Source of the DNA: Nostoc sp. TH1S01
GTDB taxonomy: Bacteria > Cyanobacteriota > Cyanobacteriia > Cyanobacteriales > Nostocaceae
Direction: 5' to 3'
Length of the DNA: 64,000 nt
Assembly: GCA_018993265.1 (NCBI GenBank)
Contig: JAGKSW010000032.1
Span: 21,028 to 85,027, forward strand
Part shown: in pieces, positions 55,845 through 64,000 of the stretch
Numbering within the stretch: position 1 is the first letter of the stretch
Layout: the number at the start of each line of letters is the position of its first letter
The notes under the pieces: model-generated
Told to the model about the DNA's origin: nothing
The model's database searches: none
The model's input: only the letters and a program-made list of their open reading frames with translations
Position numbers and translations under genes: made by a program

Positions 55845-57077
55845 TTAGGACTGCTGTAGCAGAACTTGTTCATAACGTTTTCCAGCAATATTCCAGGTGA
55901 ATTCTGCTTCTACTAATTGTCTACCGTGATCAGATAATTCTAAACGCAGTTGGGGATGATCAAATAGTTGGCTAATAGCTGTGACGTATTCTGCTGGGGT
56001 ATTGGCTCTGAAAGCGCGTAATGGTTGATCTGCAATATCTACAGCTAATCCTTCCAGACCGCGATCGCTTGCTACGACGGGTACACCAGCAGCCATTGCT
56101 TCCAAAGTTTTGTTTTTAATCCCAAAACCAGTTCTGAGTGGGACTACACAAACCGTAGACTGATGTAAATATTCTGCCATTGAAGCCACGCGACCAGTCA
56201 CAATCACTCCAGGAAGATTTTTCAACTCTAAAACTTCTGGAGTTGGTCTAGCACCGACAATACTAAAGGTGGTGTCTGGATAACGTTGTTGTAATTTTGG
56301 TAAAACTTCCAGAGCAAAAAAACGTGCTGCATCAATATTATGTGAAGCATCCATTGCTCCCACAAAGATTAATTTATATCCGCCTGGGTCTTGCTGGCGG
56401 CAGGGAAACAATTCTAAATCAACACCGTTAGGAATAACTTTGATTTCCAAATCAGGACGCAGTTTCAAGAATTCTTGGCGATCATCTTCTGTTGTCACCA
56501 CAATATTAGAAAACTTATTGCAGTAACGCTGCTCGTAGCGTTTGAGAACCAGAGACAAATAAAGGCGATCGCGTAGCGCATTTTGCGCCGCACCCATTTC
56601 CAAATGATCACGAATCCAGCCATACACGGAACTGTGAACATCAACCACCGTATTTACACGGTGACGGTACTCTGGCTGAATATAAATTTCATTGACACTA
56701 TGTTCACAAGTAATCACATCGCACTTCCCACCGCGGACATATTCATCGACACAAGCTTGCATTTCTGGAGAATAGCGATGAAGAACATTTGGCGGTGTGG
56801 CTTTGAGTACTGAGTCTAAAAAGCGTACTGTTTTACCGAATAAACGAGCGATCGCATTTTTTTCTTGGGGTTGTGGCGGTAAAGGAAAAACAATCAATTC
56901 ACCTACATATTTCCGTAATTCCTCTATCTCGGCTGATGTTGTTTCCTTGTTATTTTGTGTAATTAAGGTTACGTCGTGGTTATATTGAAGATATCGCAGT
57001 AAATTAAAAGTTCTAATTTCTGTTCCTCCACGACTAGGCGGATATGGGAATGTAGACGATAGCATTAATATCCGCAT
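55845..57077 (-). CDS. Glycosyltransferase family 4
   Basis: 410 residues, GT-B fold. Starts MRILMLSSTFPYPPSRGGTEIR, donor domain with LIFVGAMDASHNIDAARFF and GFGIKNKTLEAMAAGVPVVAS (EX7E). I recall HpsO of hormogonium polysaccharide synthesis as a similar GT4; unproven. A divergent glycosyltransferase gene follows at 57236, so this is a second glycan gene pair. Confidence 0.88.
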   Translation of the reverse strand: MRILMLSSTFPYPPSRGGTEIRTFNLLRYLQYNHDVTLITQNNKETTSAEIEELRKYVGELIVFPLPPQPQEKNAIARLFGKTVRFLDSVLKATPPNVLHRYSPEMQACVDEYVRGGKCDVITCEHSVNEIYIQPEYRHRVNTVVDVHSSVYGWIRDHLEMGAAQNALRDRLYLSLVLKRYEQRYCNKFSNIVVTTEDDRQEFLKLRPDLEIKVIPNGVDLELFPCRQQDPGGYKLIFVGAMDASHNIDAARFFALEVLPKLQQRYPDTTFSIVGARPTPEVLELKNLPGVIVTGRVASMAEYLHQSTVCVVPLRTGFGIKNKTLEAMAAGVPVVASDRGLEGLAVDIADQPLRAFRANTPAEYVTAISQLFDHPQLRLELSDHGRQLVEAEFTWNIAGKRYEQVLLQQS

Positions 57078-57235
57078 ATAATCTTGCTGCTCCTTGTTTT
57101 AGTAAAGATTGTTATGCAATCATCGTGTTAATCGATAATACTTTAACTTTTATTTTGTAAAATGCAAGCTCATTATGTTCCAGTAATTATTCTGATTTTT
57201 ACAGCTAACCTCCTGTAAATTTATCAGCAAAAAAT

Positions 57236-58210
57236 ATGAATAATCAACCGCTGCTTTCTATCATTACCCCTACATTGGGTAAATTTTCTGATTATTGGCT
57301 AGAAAATATTTTAAAAGTGGAAGGTTCTGTACAATTTATTTTCGTTTATCCGCCTCAAGTCAAACCAAAACAAATCAATGATGCCAGAGTCACAACAATA
57401 ATTAGTCCCTATCAAGGCGAGATGCTACAAAGGTTTGTAGGCTTGCTGAATGCCCAAGGAGATTATATTTTAGCCTTAGATGATGATGATTATGTACATC
57501 CCCAAGTTTGCGAATTATTGGCTAAATATTTTCAACGTTTTCCTGAAAGCTGGATTTTGAGGTTACAAAAACTGAATATTGATATTAATGATGAAAAACG
57601 CCTTAAACAACCTTGGGCAGAAATTACTAATGTAGAGCAACTAGAAATATGCAAAAAAACTCCTGAAAATCCTTATCCTTACCAACAAGGTAACTATAAA
57701 GGTTTATTGGAAGTTCCGATTGCTCCTTTAGATAAAAAGTTTGATTGGCGTTATCTTTTCTGGCCATTCTTAACTAGAAAAGACAACGAAGGTTATCATC
57801 TGGAAAATTTTAATAACGTTGTTTGGCGGAATGATTTGATTCAGCTAACACTTCCTGAAATTTCACAAGCCACAAAAGTCATAGGAGCCGTAACTTGGAT
57901 ACCCTCAAGTGGGTTTGATAGATTATCTGGCTTATTTGTCCAAGCTAACTTTTTCGAGAAAGATGCTATTATTGGTCACTGGATGCCCAAGCCAGAACAA
58001 ATTAGATATATAGATAAAGATCCAGCTTTAAAACCACCAAGATTTCATGTAATTTCTGATGCCTTGTTAATTAAACACTTTCCGCAATATGGTTATTTAT
58101 GGAATCTTGTGTTTAGCAAGTTATATGCTGTCCCCAGAACAGCCGGAAAATTAATTAAATCGAACTTAAAAAAAAGACGCAGAAGTAATGCGATTTTGGA
58201 TAAGAATTAA
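57236..58210 (+). CDS. Glycosyltransferase, GT2-like
   Basis: 324 residues. N-terminal PLLSIITPTLGKFSDYW and the metal-binding LALDDDDYVHPQV (DXD) mark a GT-A enzyme, although the rest is diverged. Predicted sugar donor and acceptor unknown. Divergent from the GT4 at 55845-57077, with a 158-bp shared promoter region. Confidence 0.8.
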   Translation: MNNQPLLSIITPTLGKFSDYWLENILKVEGSVQFIFVYPPQVKPKQINDARVTTIISPYQGEMLQRFVGLLNAQGDYILALDDDDYVHPQVCELLAKYFQRFPESWILRLQKLNIDINDEKRLKQPWAEITNVEQLEICKKTPENPYPYQQGNYKGLLEVPIAPLDKKFDWRYLFWPFLTRKDNEGYHLENFNNVVWRNDLIQLTLPEISQATKVIGAVTWIPSSGFDRLSGLFVQANFFEKDAIIGHWMPKPEQIRYIDKDPALKPPRFHVISDALLIKHFPQYGYLWNLVFSKLYAVPRTAGKLIKSNLKKRRRSNAILDKN

Positions 58211-58401
58211 GTTTTTGGGTTTGGCGATCGCACCCCTCAAACTTCCAAATACGCATCAAAACTTAATAGCGATCGCCTTTTTAACTTGACTCTTCAACCT
58301 TTGAACTCGGAATGTCGAGTTTTGTATTCCAACATCCAAGTTCTGAACTGAAAAGTAGCGACAGCGAAACCCAACAAAGTATGCGCGGATATTGGATTTC
58401 G

Positions 58402-59244
58402 TCACCGAGACATTTTCACAAACGCCTTATCACCTTTAATTTGAACTGGATATGACTGTAAAGGAACATCAGCCGTTAAACATTTCCCGGTATCTAATTG
58501 ATATTGAAATCCGTGTGTAGGACAGGTGATGATGCCATTTTCTACCTTTCCGCCGTCCAGTGGTGATGCGAGATGAGAGCAAGCGTTGCGGTAACAGGTA
58601 ATGCGATCGCCTTGACGATATAAAATTAGTGAATGTCCACCAACTTTGGTTGCAAATATCCCCGCATCGGGAATTTGTTCAACAGTGGCTACCCTCACCC
58701 AAGCAGTTGTAATTGTGGGCGGAAAAGGAGTAGTTAAACCAGTATTGGTATTATCTACCGTAGAGCGATCGCTAACTGCAATCACTTGCTTAATTTCCGG
58801 ACAATAATTTTTAATTGCCTGTTCTACTCCCTGAGTTAACGTCAAATTAGAAGCTGGACAACTACTGCAAGTTCCTATTAACCTAACTTCTACCGTATCT
58901 GGTGGTTTAAAAGCAACTAATTCTATATCTCCATTGTGACTTTTTAACCCTGGACGTACTTCATCAAGGGCGGCTTGAATGCGTTGTAATATTGGTGGTA
59001 GCGGTGGTTTAACTAAGTCGTGATATAGCAAAACTGCATACACAACTTCATCATCCGCAGCCTGACGTAAAGCTGAAACTGATTCTTGTTTGAGGCTTTT
59101 AATCAATCGTGTCAATGCTTCTTTATGCAAAGCTTCAATCGCTCGTTTCAGACCGACCGCTACACACCTTTGACTTTCATCCCACTCAGATATAATTGCC
59201 TCAAAGCGGTTAATTTCTGCAATGAATTCTTCGAGGTTGGTCAT
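58402..59244 (-). CDS. NifU-like/Rieske fusion protein near hupSL
   Basis: 280 residues from ATG 59244 (MTNLEEFIAEINRF). N-terminal helical part (about 1-85), NifU C-terminal-type domain (85-160) with CSSC in LIGTCSSCPASNLTL, and a Rieske domain (178-280): CSH (CYRNACSHLASPLDGG) and CPTH (TCPTHGFQYQ). It carries both an Fe-S scaffold-type CxxC and a [2Fe-2S] Rieske centre. Related genes lie divergent to hupSL in other Nostocales and are suspected in maturing or reducing HupS; the exact role is open. Confidence 0.88.
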   Translation of the reverse strand: MTNLEEFIAEINRFEAIISEWDESQRCVAVGLKRAIEALHKEALTRLIKSLKQESVSALRQAADDEVVYAVLLYHDLVKPPLPPILQRIQAALDEVRPGLKSHNGDIELVAFKPPDTVEVRLIGTCSSCPASNLTLTQGVEQAIKNYCPEIKQVIAVSDRSTVDNTNTGLTTPFPPTITTAWVRVATVEQIPDAGIFATKVGGHSLILYRQGDRITCYRNACSHLASPLDGGKVENGIITCPTHGFQYQLDTGKCLTADVPLQSYPVQIKGDKAFVKMSR

Positions 59245-59250
59245 CAACAA

Positions 59251-59280
59251 AAGTATGAAGTATGAAGTATGAAGTATGAA
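59251..59280. repeat. Heptamer repeat (tgaagta)4
   Basis: Four clean copies of tgaagta between two cotranscribed genes of the hydrogenase region. The family is listed at 5328. Confidence 0.85.
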
Positions 59281-59305
59281 ATTATGGTGACTATTGACTA
59301 CTTAA

Positions 59306-59530
59306 TTACTTCATCTTGAAATCTTTCAGTAAAAAAGGCATCAAACCACCTGTAATTAAACTAGATATGGTGATGGGAATACATAAAGGAATTTCTGCTT
59401 GAGCTAGTGATAATAGTGATAGCAAACCAGCACCAATTCCAATTGCAGTGCGTTGAATAAAATACATAGGTTCGCGTAATAGCTTACCTCGGAAAAATAA
59501 TTTAGCAGAAAACCAACCTAATTCAAACAT
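59306..59530 (-). CDS. Small two-TM protein of the hupSL-divergent cluster
   Basis: 74 residues. A signal-like amphipathic start, then TM at about 30-45 and about 50-68 (CIPITISSLITGGLMPFLL). No catalytic motif. Positioned 8 bp after the next small gene, so cotranscribed. Conserved as a small gene next to hup genes in relatives by my recollection. Confidence 0.75.
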   Translation of the reverse strand: MFELGWFSAKLFFRGKLLREPMYFIQRTAIGIGAGLLSLLSLAQAEIPLCIPITISSLITGGLMPFLLKDFKMK

Positions 59531-59538
59531 TTTTACTC

Positions 59539-59778
59539 CTAGTAGTTATTTAACAAAGTTAATAAAGCAAAACCTAAAAGTATCGCTGGAATTGCACCAG
59601 CCGGAGCAAATAAGGCTCCTAACATTGCAGAAAAAGAATAACCAATATCTTTACCTGCTAATATCATCCCGCCAATTGCACCGCCAATCATCGAGATAAC
59701 TGTTGCTATGACTAACCAAACTAATCCGGTAACTATGTTGATGTCACTAGACACCATATTTGTCAAAAATTCACTCAT
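59539..59778 (-). CDS. Small Gly-rich two-TM protein
   Basis: 79 residues, TM at about 17-38 (GLVWLVIATVISMIGGAIGG) and about 47-76. Gly-rich helices suggest tight packing in the membrane. RBS ggag near ATG (59778). With the TPR protein and the NifU-Rieske gene, it forms one same-strand unit. Confidence 0.75.
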   Translation of the reverse strand: MSEFLTNMVSSDINIVTGLVWLVIATVISMIGGAIGGMILAGKDIGYSFSAMLGALFAPAGAIPAILLGFALLTLLNNY

Positions 59779-59861
59779 GTTTTTTTCTCCTCGGTCTTAG
59801 TAATCAAAAATTTCTCTGTTTATACATTAATAGTTTCAGAAGAATTCTCACAATTTCTTCC

Positions 59862-60851
59862 TTACTCCCCACTTACTACTCCCCACTCCCTAATTTCGGT
59901 TTCCACATCTTTTAGTGCTTGCATTACTAATTGTGCTTGTTCTGTTTGTTGATGTTCGGTAAAGATTGACCAAGCTTCTTGATAGTAATTACGTGCTTGT
60001 AAAAGATTGTTAGGATTACCTAATTCTGGCTTTTCAGCATTGTCAGGTAAGTTAAATAAAGCGTTAGCTTTATTGGAAATTGTGTTAGCATATTCTAAAG
60101 GTGTATCCCTAGAATTACGCACTTTTAACGCCTCATTGTATGCTGCGATCGCCTTTAAATTATTCTCGACAGGATGAGAACTGACTAAATACTGCAAAGC
60201 ATTACCTAAATTATTTTGCAGCATGGCATATTCTCTAGGATGGTCAATCAAATTAATATGCTTTAAGGCAACTTCAAATGATTGCACTGCTAACCCCTGT
60301 CGTAAATATTCCCGTTCTGAAGCCATTGGCATCGACAGGTAAGCGATCGCAATATTGTTGTATAAAATCGCGTAATCTTGCGGGTAATCTTCCCAAGTAA
60401 ACACCCGCAAAGCTTCATGATAAGCCTGAATACTATCACTAATTCGAGCTAAATTATACGGTGCTAGAGATTGCAACACTAGCCCATAATTCATCTGCGC
60501 CTCTGCAACTTCTTCCGGTGTGGCTAATTCTTGTAAAATCGGTAATGCTTCTTCATAACCAGCCTTGGCTTGTAGCAGCAATTCCGTATCCGCATGGGGA
60601 ATTATCTGTAAAGTTCCAGCCATCCCCACCTGCGCCTTAGCCTTCAGCAATGGATACTCATCACCAGACAGTTCATAAGCACGATAATACAACCCAACTG
60701 CATTTCGCAAATCCTGGGCAGTTTTCGGCTTCTTTTGAAAACCTTGTGCCATTTCGATGAGCATCTGGATTTTTTCTGCTGTCGTTGCTGACTCCGAAGC
60801 GATCGCCGCCACAGCTGCTTTCACAGCCGAATCTGTAATGCTAGGTGTCAT
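59862..60851 (-). CDS. TPR-repeat protein near hupSL
   Basis: 329 residues, with helical TPR-like repeats throughout (for instance DYAILYNNIAIAYL and EYAMLQNNLGNALQYL, EYANTISNKANALF). Such proteins scaffold complexes; here probably a helper for hydrogenase assembly with the three downstream genes. First gene of the cluster; its promoter faces hupS. Confidence 0.82.
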   Translation of the reverse strand: MTPSITDSAVKAAVAAIASESATTAEKIQMLIEMAQGFQKKPKTAQDLRNAVGLYYRAYELSGDEYPLLKAKAQVGMAGTLQIIPHADTELLLQAKAGYEEALPILQELATPEEVAEAQMNYGLVLQSLAPYNLARISDSIQAYHEALRVFTWEDYPQDYAILYNNIAIAYLSMPMASEREYLRQGLAVQSFEVALKHINLIDHPREYAMLQNNLGNALQYLVSSHPVENNLKAIAAYNEALKVRNSRDTPLEYANTISNKANALFNLPDNAEKPELGNPNNLLQARNYYQEAWSIFTEHQQTEQAQLVMQALKDVETEIREWGVVSGE

Positions 60852-61495
60852 AATTACCCTACTCTAGCTATTAAGAAAGTTACTCGATTCCCGCCCTCAA
60901 AATACACAAAAATTTCCTCACTACCAAAGGCTTTTAAAGTATGAAGTGTAAAGTGTGAAGTGTGAAATAAATATACCCATATATTTAGCTAGAAAGCAAT
61001 TAATTATGGGTAACTTATTGATACTGTGGTTTGTAGTGACACATCAACGCATAAATTTTATACTTCAGACTACCCTTCTCCCAAAGGGAGACGCTACGCG
61101 AACGGGAAGCCGCGCAAAGCGCGTCTACATACTTCAGACTTTATTCCCCAGTTTCCTTACTATAAAGCACTATATTTTCAAAAATCTAGAGGATAATTAA
61201 CAATATTATTATCAAAATCCCAAACTCACTTTATCATAATTATTTTTGGTATTGCTATTAAACAAAATCTCTATTTAATAGACAAAAATACCTATTTCAA
61301 TTACCCAATTTTGTACTCTCTGCGTCTCTGCATGATATTTACATAATCATGCTATTTATTAATTTTTCTTTAATAAATTAAAAAAAGATATAAAAATACA
61401 TTAATGTGAAGAATAAACATATAAAAAACAGGCGAGACTCTACAAGACATATCGCCTGAATCATGCATGGTAAACAATAGAAAAACCCATAGCCA
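60852..61495. other. hupS promoter/upstream region (644 bp)
   Basis: Contains tgaagtg heptamers (60938-60967), a REP-like sequence (61083-61128) and a stem caggcga/tcgcctg (61429-61435, 61452-61458) 37 bp before the hupS start. A GTA-N8-TAC NtcA site was looked for and not found. Promoter elements of hupS should lie here. Confidence 0.5.
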
Positions 61496-62458
61496 ATGAC
61501 TAACGTACTCTGGCTGCAAGGTGGTGCCTGTTCGGGCAACACCATGTCGTTTCTAAATGCCGAAGAACCGACAGTGTGCGACCTCATATCTGACTTTGGC
61601 ATTAAAGTGCTTTGGCATCCTTCCTTGGGGTTGGAATTAGGCAATAACTTACAAACCCTGCTGTGGGACTGCATCTTAGGTAAAGTCCCTTTAGATATTT
61701 TGGTATTTGAAGGCAGTGTAGTAAACGCCCCCAACGGCACAGGTGAATGGAATCGCTTTGCCGATCGCCCGATGAAAGATTGGTTAATTGACCTAGCCAA
61801 AGCTGCCAGCTTCATAGTTGCTGTCGGAGATTGTGCCACATGGGGCGGAATTCCCGCAATGGCACCCAACCCCAGCGAATCCCAAGGCTTACAATTTCTC
61901 AAACGACAAGAAGGCGGTTTTTTAGGTAAAGACTTCCGCGCCAAATCAGGCTTACCTGTAATCAATATTCCAGGATGTCCCGCACACCCTGATTGGATAA
62001 CGCAGATATTAGTGGCGATCGCTACCGGACGCATCGGCGATATTGCTTTAGATGAACTGAATCGTCCGCAAACCTTCTTCAACACCTACACCCAAACAGG
62101 CTGTACCCGCAACGTCCACTTTGCTTACAAAGCCACAACAGCAGAATTTGGTCAACGCAAAGGCTGTCTCTTCTACGACTTAGGCTGTCGCGGCCCCATG
62201 ACTCATTCATCCTGCAACCGCATCCTCTGGAACCGCGTCTCTTCCAAAACCCGCGCCGGAATGCCGTGTTTAGGTTGTACAGAACCAGAATTTCCCTTCT
62301 TTGACCTCAAACCCGGAACCGTATTTAAAACCCAAACCGTCATGGGAGTTCCCAAAGAACTACCACCAGGAGTCAGCAAAAAAGACTACGCCCTCCTCAC
62401 AATGGTCGCCAAAGACGCAGCACCACCTTGGGCAGAAGAAGACTTTTTCACAGTTTAG
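61496..62458 (+). CDS. hupS: Uptake [NiFe]-hydrogenase small subunit
   Basis: 320 residues, without an N-terminal Tat signal, as expected for the cyanobacterial HupS. Fe-S ligands: GGACSGNTMS, GDCATWGG, IPGCPAHPDW, then GCTRNVHFAYKA, GCLFYDLGCRG, SSCNR and MPCLGCTEP, for three clusters. It passes electrons from the NiFe centre in HupL. In heterocysts it reoxidises H2 released by nitrogenase. Start ATG at 61496; followed by hupL after 238 bp. Confidence 0.97.
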   Translation: MTNVLWLQGGACSGNTMSFLNAEEPTVCDLISDFGIKVLWHPSLGLELGNNLQTLLWDCILGKVPLDILVFEGSVVNAPNGTGEWNRFADRPMKDWLIDLAKAASFIVAVGDCATWGGIPAMAPNPSESQGLQFLKRQEGGFLGKDFRAKSGLPVINIPGCPAHPDWITQILVAIATGRIGDIALDELNRPQTFFNTYTQTGCTRNVHFAYKATTAEFGQRKGCLFYDLGCRGPMTHSSCNRILWNRVSSKTRAGMPCLGCTEPEFPFFDLKPGTVFKTQTVMGVPKELPPGVSKKDYALLTMVAKDAAPPWAEEDFFTV

Positions 62459-62696
62459 TCATTGGTCATTAGGAGCCAGTGCGTTGGGCGGCTCTGCCGA
62501 CTTGAAGCAACTGGCGTTCATTAGTCATTAGTAAAAAAAGTGTTGCTTATTTAAGGTAGTGAAATCTACAACTCCATATTCTCTCCGCGTCTTTGCGCCT
62601 CTGCGTGAGATAAATTTCCTTCTAATAAACAACACCAACAAATGACAAATGACAAAGAACAAATGACAAGTGACAAATGACAAAGGACAAACAAAA
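62459..62696 (+). repeat. hupS-hupL intergenic heptamer repeats
   Basis: Two families: tcattag copies (62458-62470, 62519-62530) and tgacaaa copies (62641-62692) just before hupL. These are complementary in part and could form a hairpin in the mRNA. Similar repeats are described between hupS and hupL of other Nostoc strains. Confidence 0.75.
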
Positions 62697-63218
62697 ATGG
62701 GCAAACAAACATTAGATATATCACCCGTCGGGAGAGTCGAGGGTGATTTAGATGTCCGCGTGGAAATCGCTGATGGCTATGTAGTCAACGCCTGGACTCA
62801 CGCCGAACTATTTCGTGGCTTTGAAATTATCCTCCGTGGCAAAGACCCCCAAGCCGGATTAATTGTCACACCCCGGATTTGCGGCATTTGTGGCGGTTCT
62901 CACCTTACATCTGCATCCTGGGCGTTGGATACAGCCTGGGGTACAGAAGTGCCACGCAACGCCATCTTAGCGAGAAACCTCGGTCAAATTGTCGAAACTA
63001 TCCAAAGTATTCCGCGTTACTTTTATGGATTGTTCGCCATTGACTTAACAAATAAAAACTACCGTAGTAGTCGCTTCTATGATGAAGCAGTCCGCCGCTT
63101 TTCTGCCTTCACCGGGAAATCTTACGAACTCGGCGTGACCATTTCCGCCAAACCTGTAGAGATTTATGCCCTCTTGGGTGGACAATGGCCGCACAGCAGT
63201 TATATGGAAATAAATTAG
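62697..63218 (+). CDS. hupL: Uptake [NiFe]-hydrogenase large subunit, 5' part interrupted by hupL element
   Basis: 173 residues plus stop, of roughly 530 in full HupL. The first 170 codons are HupL: the N-terminal nickel-site motif L1 is present as RICGICGGSH. The reading frame runs up to GGQWPHSSYM and ends three codons later (EIN, stop at 63216-63218). In an intact gene the sequence continues VPGG after SSYM. The break falls at a cacagcagttatatgg repeat, so the frame is restored only after excision. Start ATG at 62697; an upstream frame from 62670 is a repeat artefact. Confidence 0.93.
   Translation: MGKQTLDISPVGRVEGDLDVRVEIADGYVVNAWTHAELFRGFEIILRGKDPQAGLIVTPRICGICGGSHLTSASWALDTAWGTEVPRNAILARNLGQIVETIQSIPRYFYGLFAIDLTNKNYRSSRFYDEAVRRFSAFTGKSYELGVTISAKPVEIYALLGGQWPHSSYMEIN
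63192..63207. repeat. hupL element 16-bp recombination repeat
   Basis: cacagcagttatatgg, the sequence I remember as the direct repeat at both ends of the Anabaena PCC 7120 hupL element. The second copy should be at the right end, outside this window. Confidence 0.9.
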
Positions 63219-63441
63219 GAAATGGCTTATATAGTAAGGATTTGCCAGGATAGGTGGAATGATTCCCTCAGTTTTCCTTAAGTTATGCAATAAACCCACT
63301 CCAGCAATATCATAAATCCATTTATTTTTATATACTAAAAGTTATTTGCTTGTCTCCGGCGTTACCTAACTTTTCCCTATATTGCCTGCTCCAACTCCAA
63401 AATCGTCTAAACTCAAAGTGTCAGCCAACAGCCAAAATTCC

Positions 63442-64000
63442 ATGTCTCGCTGGTTCAATATTGCAGGCCCTTGTAACCCTGAAAAGCACTACACCATCTC
63501 AGCCACAAGTCGTCTCCCTGACTTATCAATGCTGATTGAACAAGAAAGTTATTTTGTCCTTCATGCACCGCGACAAACAGGGAAAACTACAGCAATGTTA
63601 GCCCTAGCACAGCAACTTACCGATACAGGACGTTATGCAGCAGTAGTGGTATCGGTGGAGGTGGGAAGTGCATTTAATCATGACCCCAGCGCAGCAGAAT
63701 TAGCGATTTTGGGAACTTGGTATGATACGATTTCTATCCGCTTATCTAATGAATTGCAACCACCTGTTAAGCAATGGCAAAAGGAAGAAGCAGGAAACAG
63801 AATTAAGGCTTTTTTGCAAGCTTGGGCAAAAGCTTTACCTCGACCTTTGGTAGTATTTATAGATGAAATTGATTCCCTACAAGACCAAACACTAATTTCA
63901 GTATTGCGGCAATTAAGAGATGGTTTTCCAAACCGTCCAGAAAATTTTCCGTCATCGGTAGGATTAATTGGTTTAAGGGATGTGCGGGATTATAAAGTAG
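63442..64000 (+). CDS. AAA-like ATP-binding protein within hupL element (3' end missing)
   Basis: 186 residues visible, frame open to the window end. ATG at 63442 (MSRWFNIAGPCNPEKHY). Walker A-like HAPRQTGKTTA (about 41-51) and Walker B LVVFIDEID (136-144). Resembles AAA-like ATPases common in cyanobacteria (AAA_35-like). Possible cargo of the element; no link to excision is claimed. Confidence 0.8.
   Translation, partial: MSRWFNIAGPCNPEKHYTISATSRLPDLSMLIEQESYFVLHAPRQTGKTTAMLALAQQLTDTGRYAAVVVSVEVGSAFNHDPSAAELAILGTWYDTISIRLSNELQPPVKQWQKEEAGNRIKAFLQAWAKALPRPLVVFIDEIDSLQDQTLISVLRQLRDGFPNRPENFPSSVGLIGLRDVRDYKV

Larger units (their letters stand above)
63192..64000 (+). mobile_element. hupL DNA element, left end (programmed excision)
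   Basis: Begins at the 16-bp repeat and continues beyond the window. It carries the start of an ATPase gene. In PCC 7120 the XisC recombinase excises such an element in differentiating heterocysts. XisC, if present, would be near the right end, not visible. Confidence 0.85.

Noticed and set aside
60852..61495. NtcA box (GTA-N8-TAC) before hupS
   Set aside because: Searched by eye; no exact match found, so not reported as a feature.
61378..62085. 235-residue minus-strand frame over hupS
   Set aside because: Antisense shadow of hupS with no independent support.

Overview
The window reads as chromosome from a heterocyst-forming filamentous cyanobacterium of the Nostoc/Anabaena type. Evidence seen directly: very frequent HIP1 octamers (gcgatcgc); a psbI gene for photosystem II; a ferrochelatase with a C-terminal chlorophyll-binding-like helix; a cyanobacterial LptD-like (DUF3769) protein; a polysaccharide cluster resembling hormogonium polysaccharide (hps) genes; many heptanucleotide tandem repeats; and a divergent hupSL locus whose hupL gene is interrupted at a 16-bp sequence matching the recombination site of the Anabaena hupL element. 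No tRNA or rRNA gene was recognised.

Layout. 1-2.8 kb: response regulator (cut by the window edge) and CHASE3-GAF histidine kinase. 3.2-4.1 kb: HNH nuclease and partner. 4.3-8.6 kb: esterase with a probable CTG start, DUF2555 protein, coaBC, a methyltransferase, and hemH. 8.6-9.0 kb: transposase remnant next to a MITE-like element. 9.0-12.8 kb: secreted protein and a phnDCE-type phosphonate/phosphite transporter. 12.8-14.1 kb: tandem Uma2 genes, the second broken by a 132-bp element with a CTAG duplication. 14.3-18.8 kb: peroxiredoxin, then a three-gene operon (VWA plus solute-binding lipoprotein, membrane coiled-coil protein, second binding protein). 18.9-22.9 kb: two glycosyltransferases and a Wzy/HpsL-like membrane protein. 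23.1-26.4 kb: DUF3769 protein, a structured RNA candidate and psbI. 26.8-35 kb: two structurally different alpha-glucan phosphorylases with an acetyltransferase between them. 35.2-41.9 kb: DUF429 protein, a double-glycine peptide precursor, a P-type ATPase with a small partner, and a divergent MetK.

42-43.4 kb: the strongest candidate for an undescribed system, a TIR domain fused to an Mrr-like nuclease and overlapping (ATGA) a second PD-(D/E)xK-like protein. 43.7-49.5 kb: small membrane protein, Gfo/Idh/MocA oxidoreductase, hybrid kinase, a zinc-ribbon protein and a tandem-repeat protein. 49.5-58.2 kb: glycerol kinase, PAS-Crp regulator, secreted proteins and two more glycosyltransferases. 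58.4-64 kb: hydrogenase region, with a NifU-Rieske fusion, two small membrane proteins and a TPR protein running away from hupS-hupL. The last ~0.8 kb lies inside the hupL element and carries the start of an ATPase gene.

How it works together. The right end is a nitrogen-fixation-linked module: HupSL recycles H2 in heterocysts, the NifU-Rieske group probably supports its Fe-S supply or electron transfer, and hupL becomes functional only after the element is excised. The glycan genes cover glycogen breakdown and surface polysaccharide. Most intergenic space is filled with heptamer repeats, palindromes and small non-autonomous elements, one of which has clearly inactivated a gene. Family assignments come from motifs recognised by eye; no database search was run.
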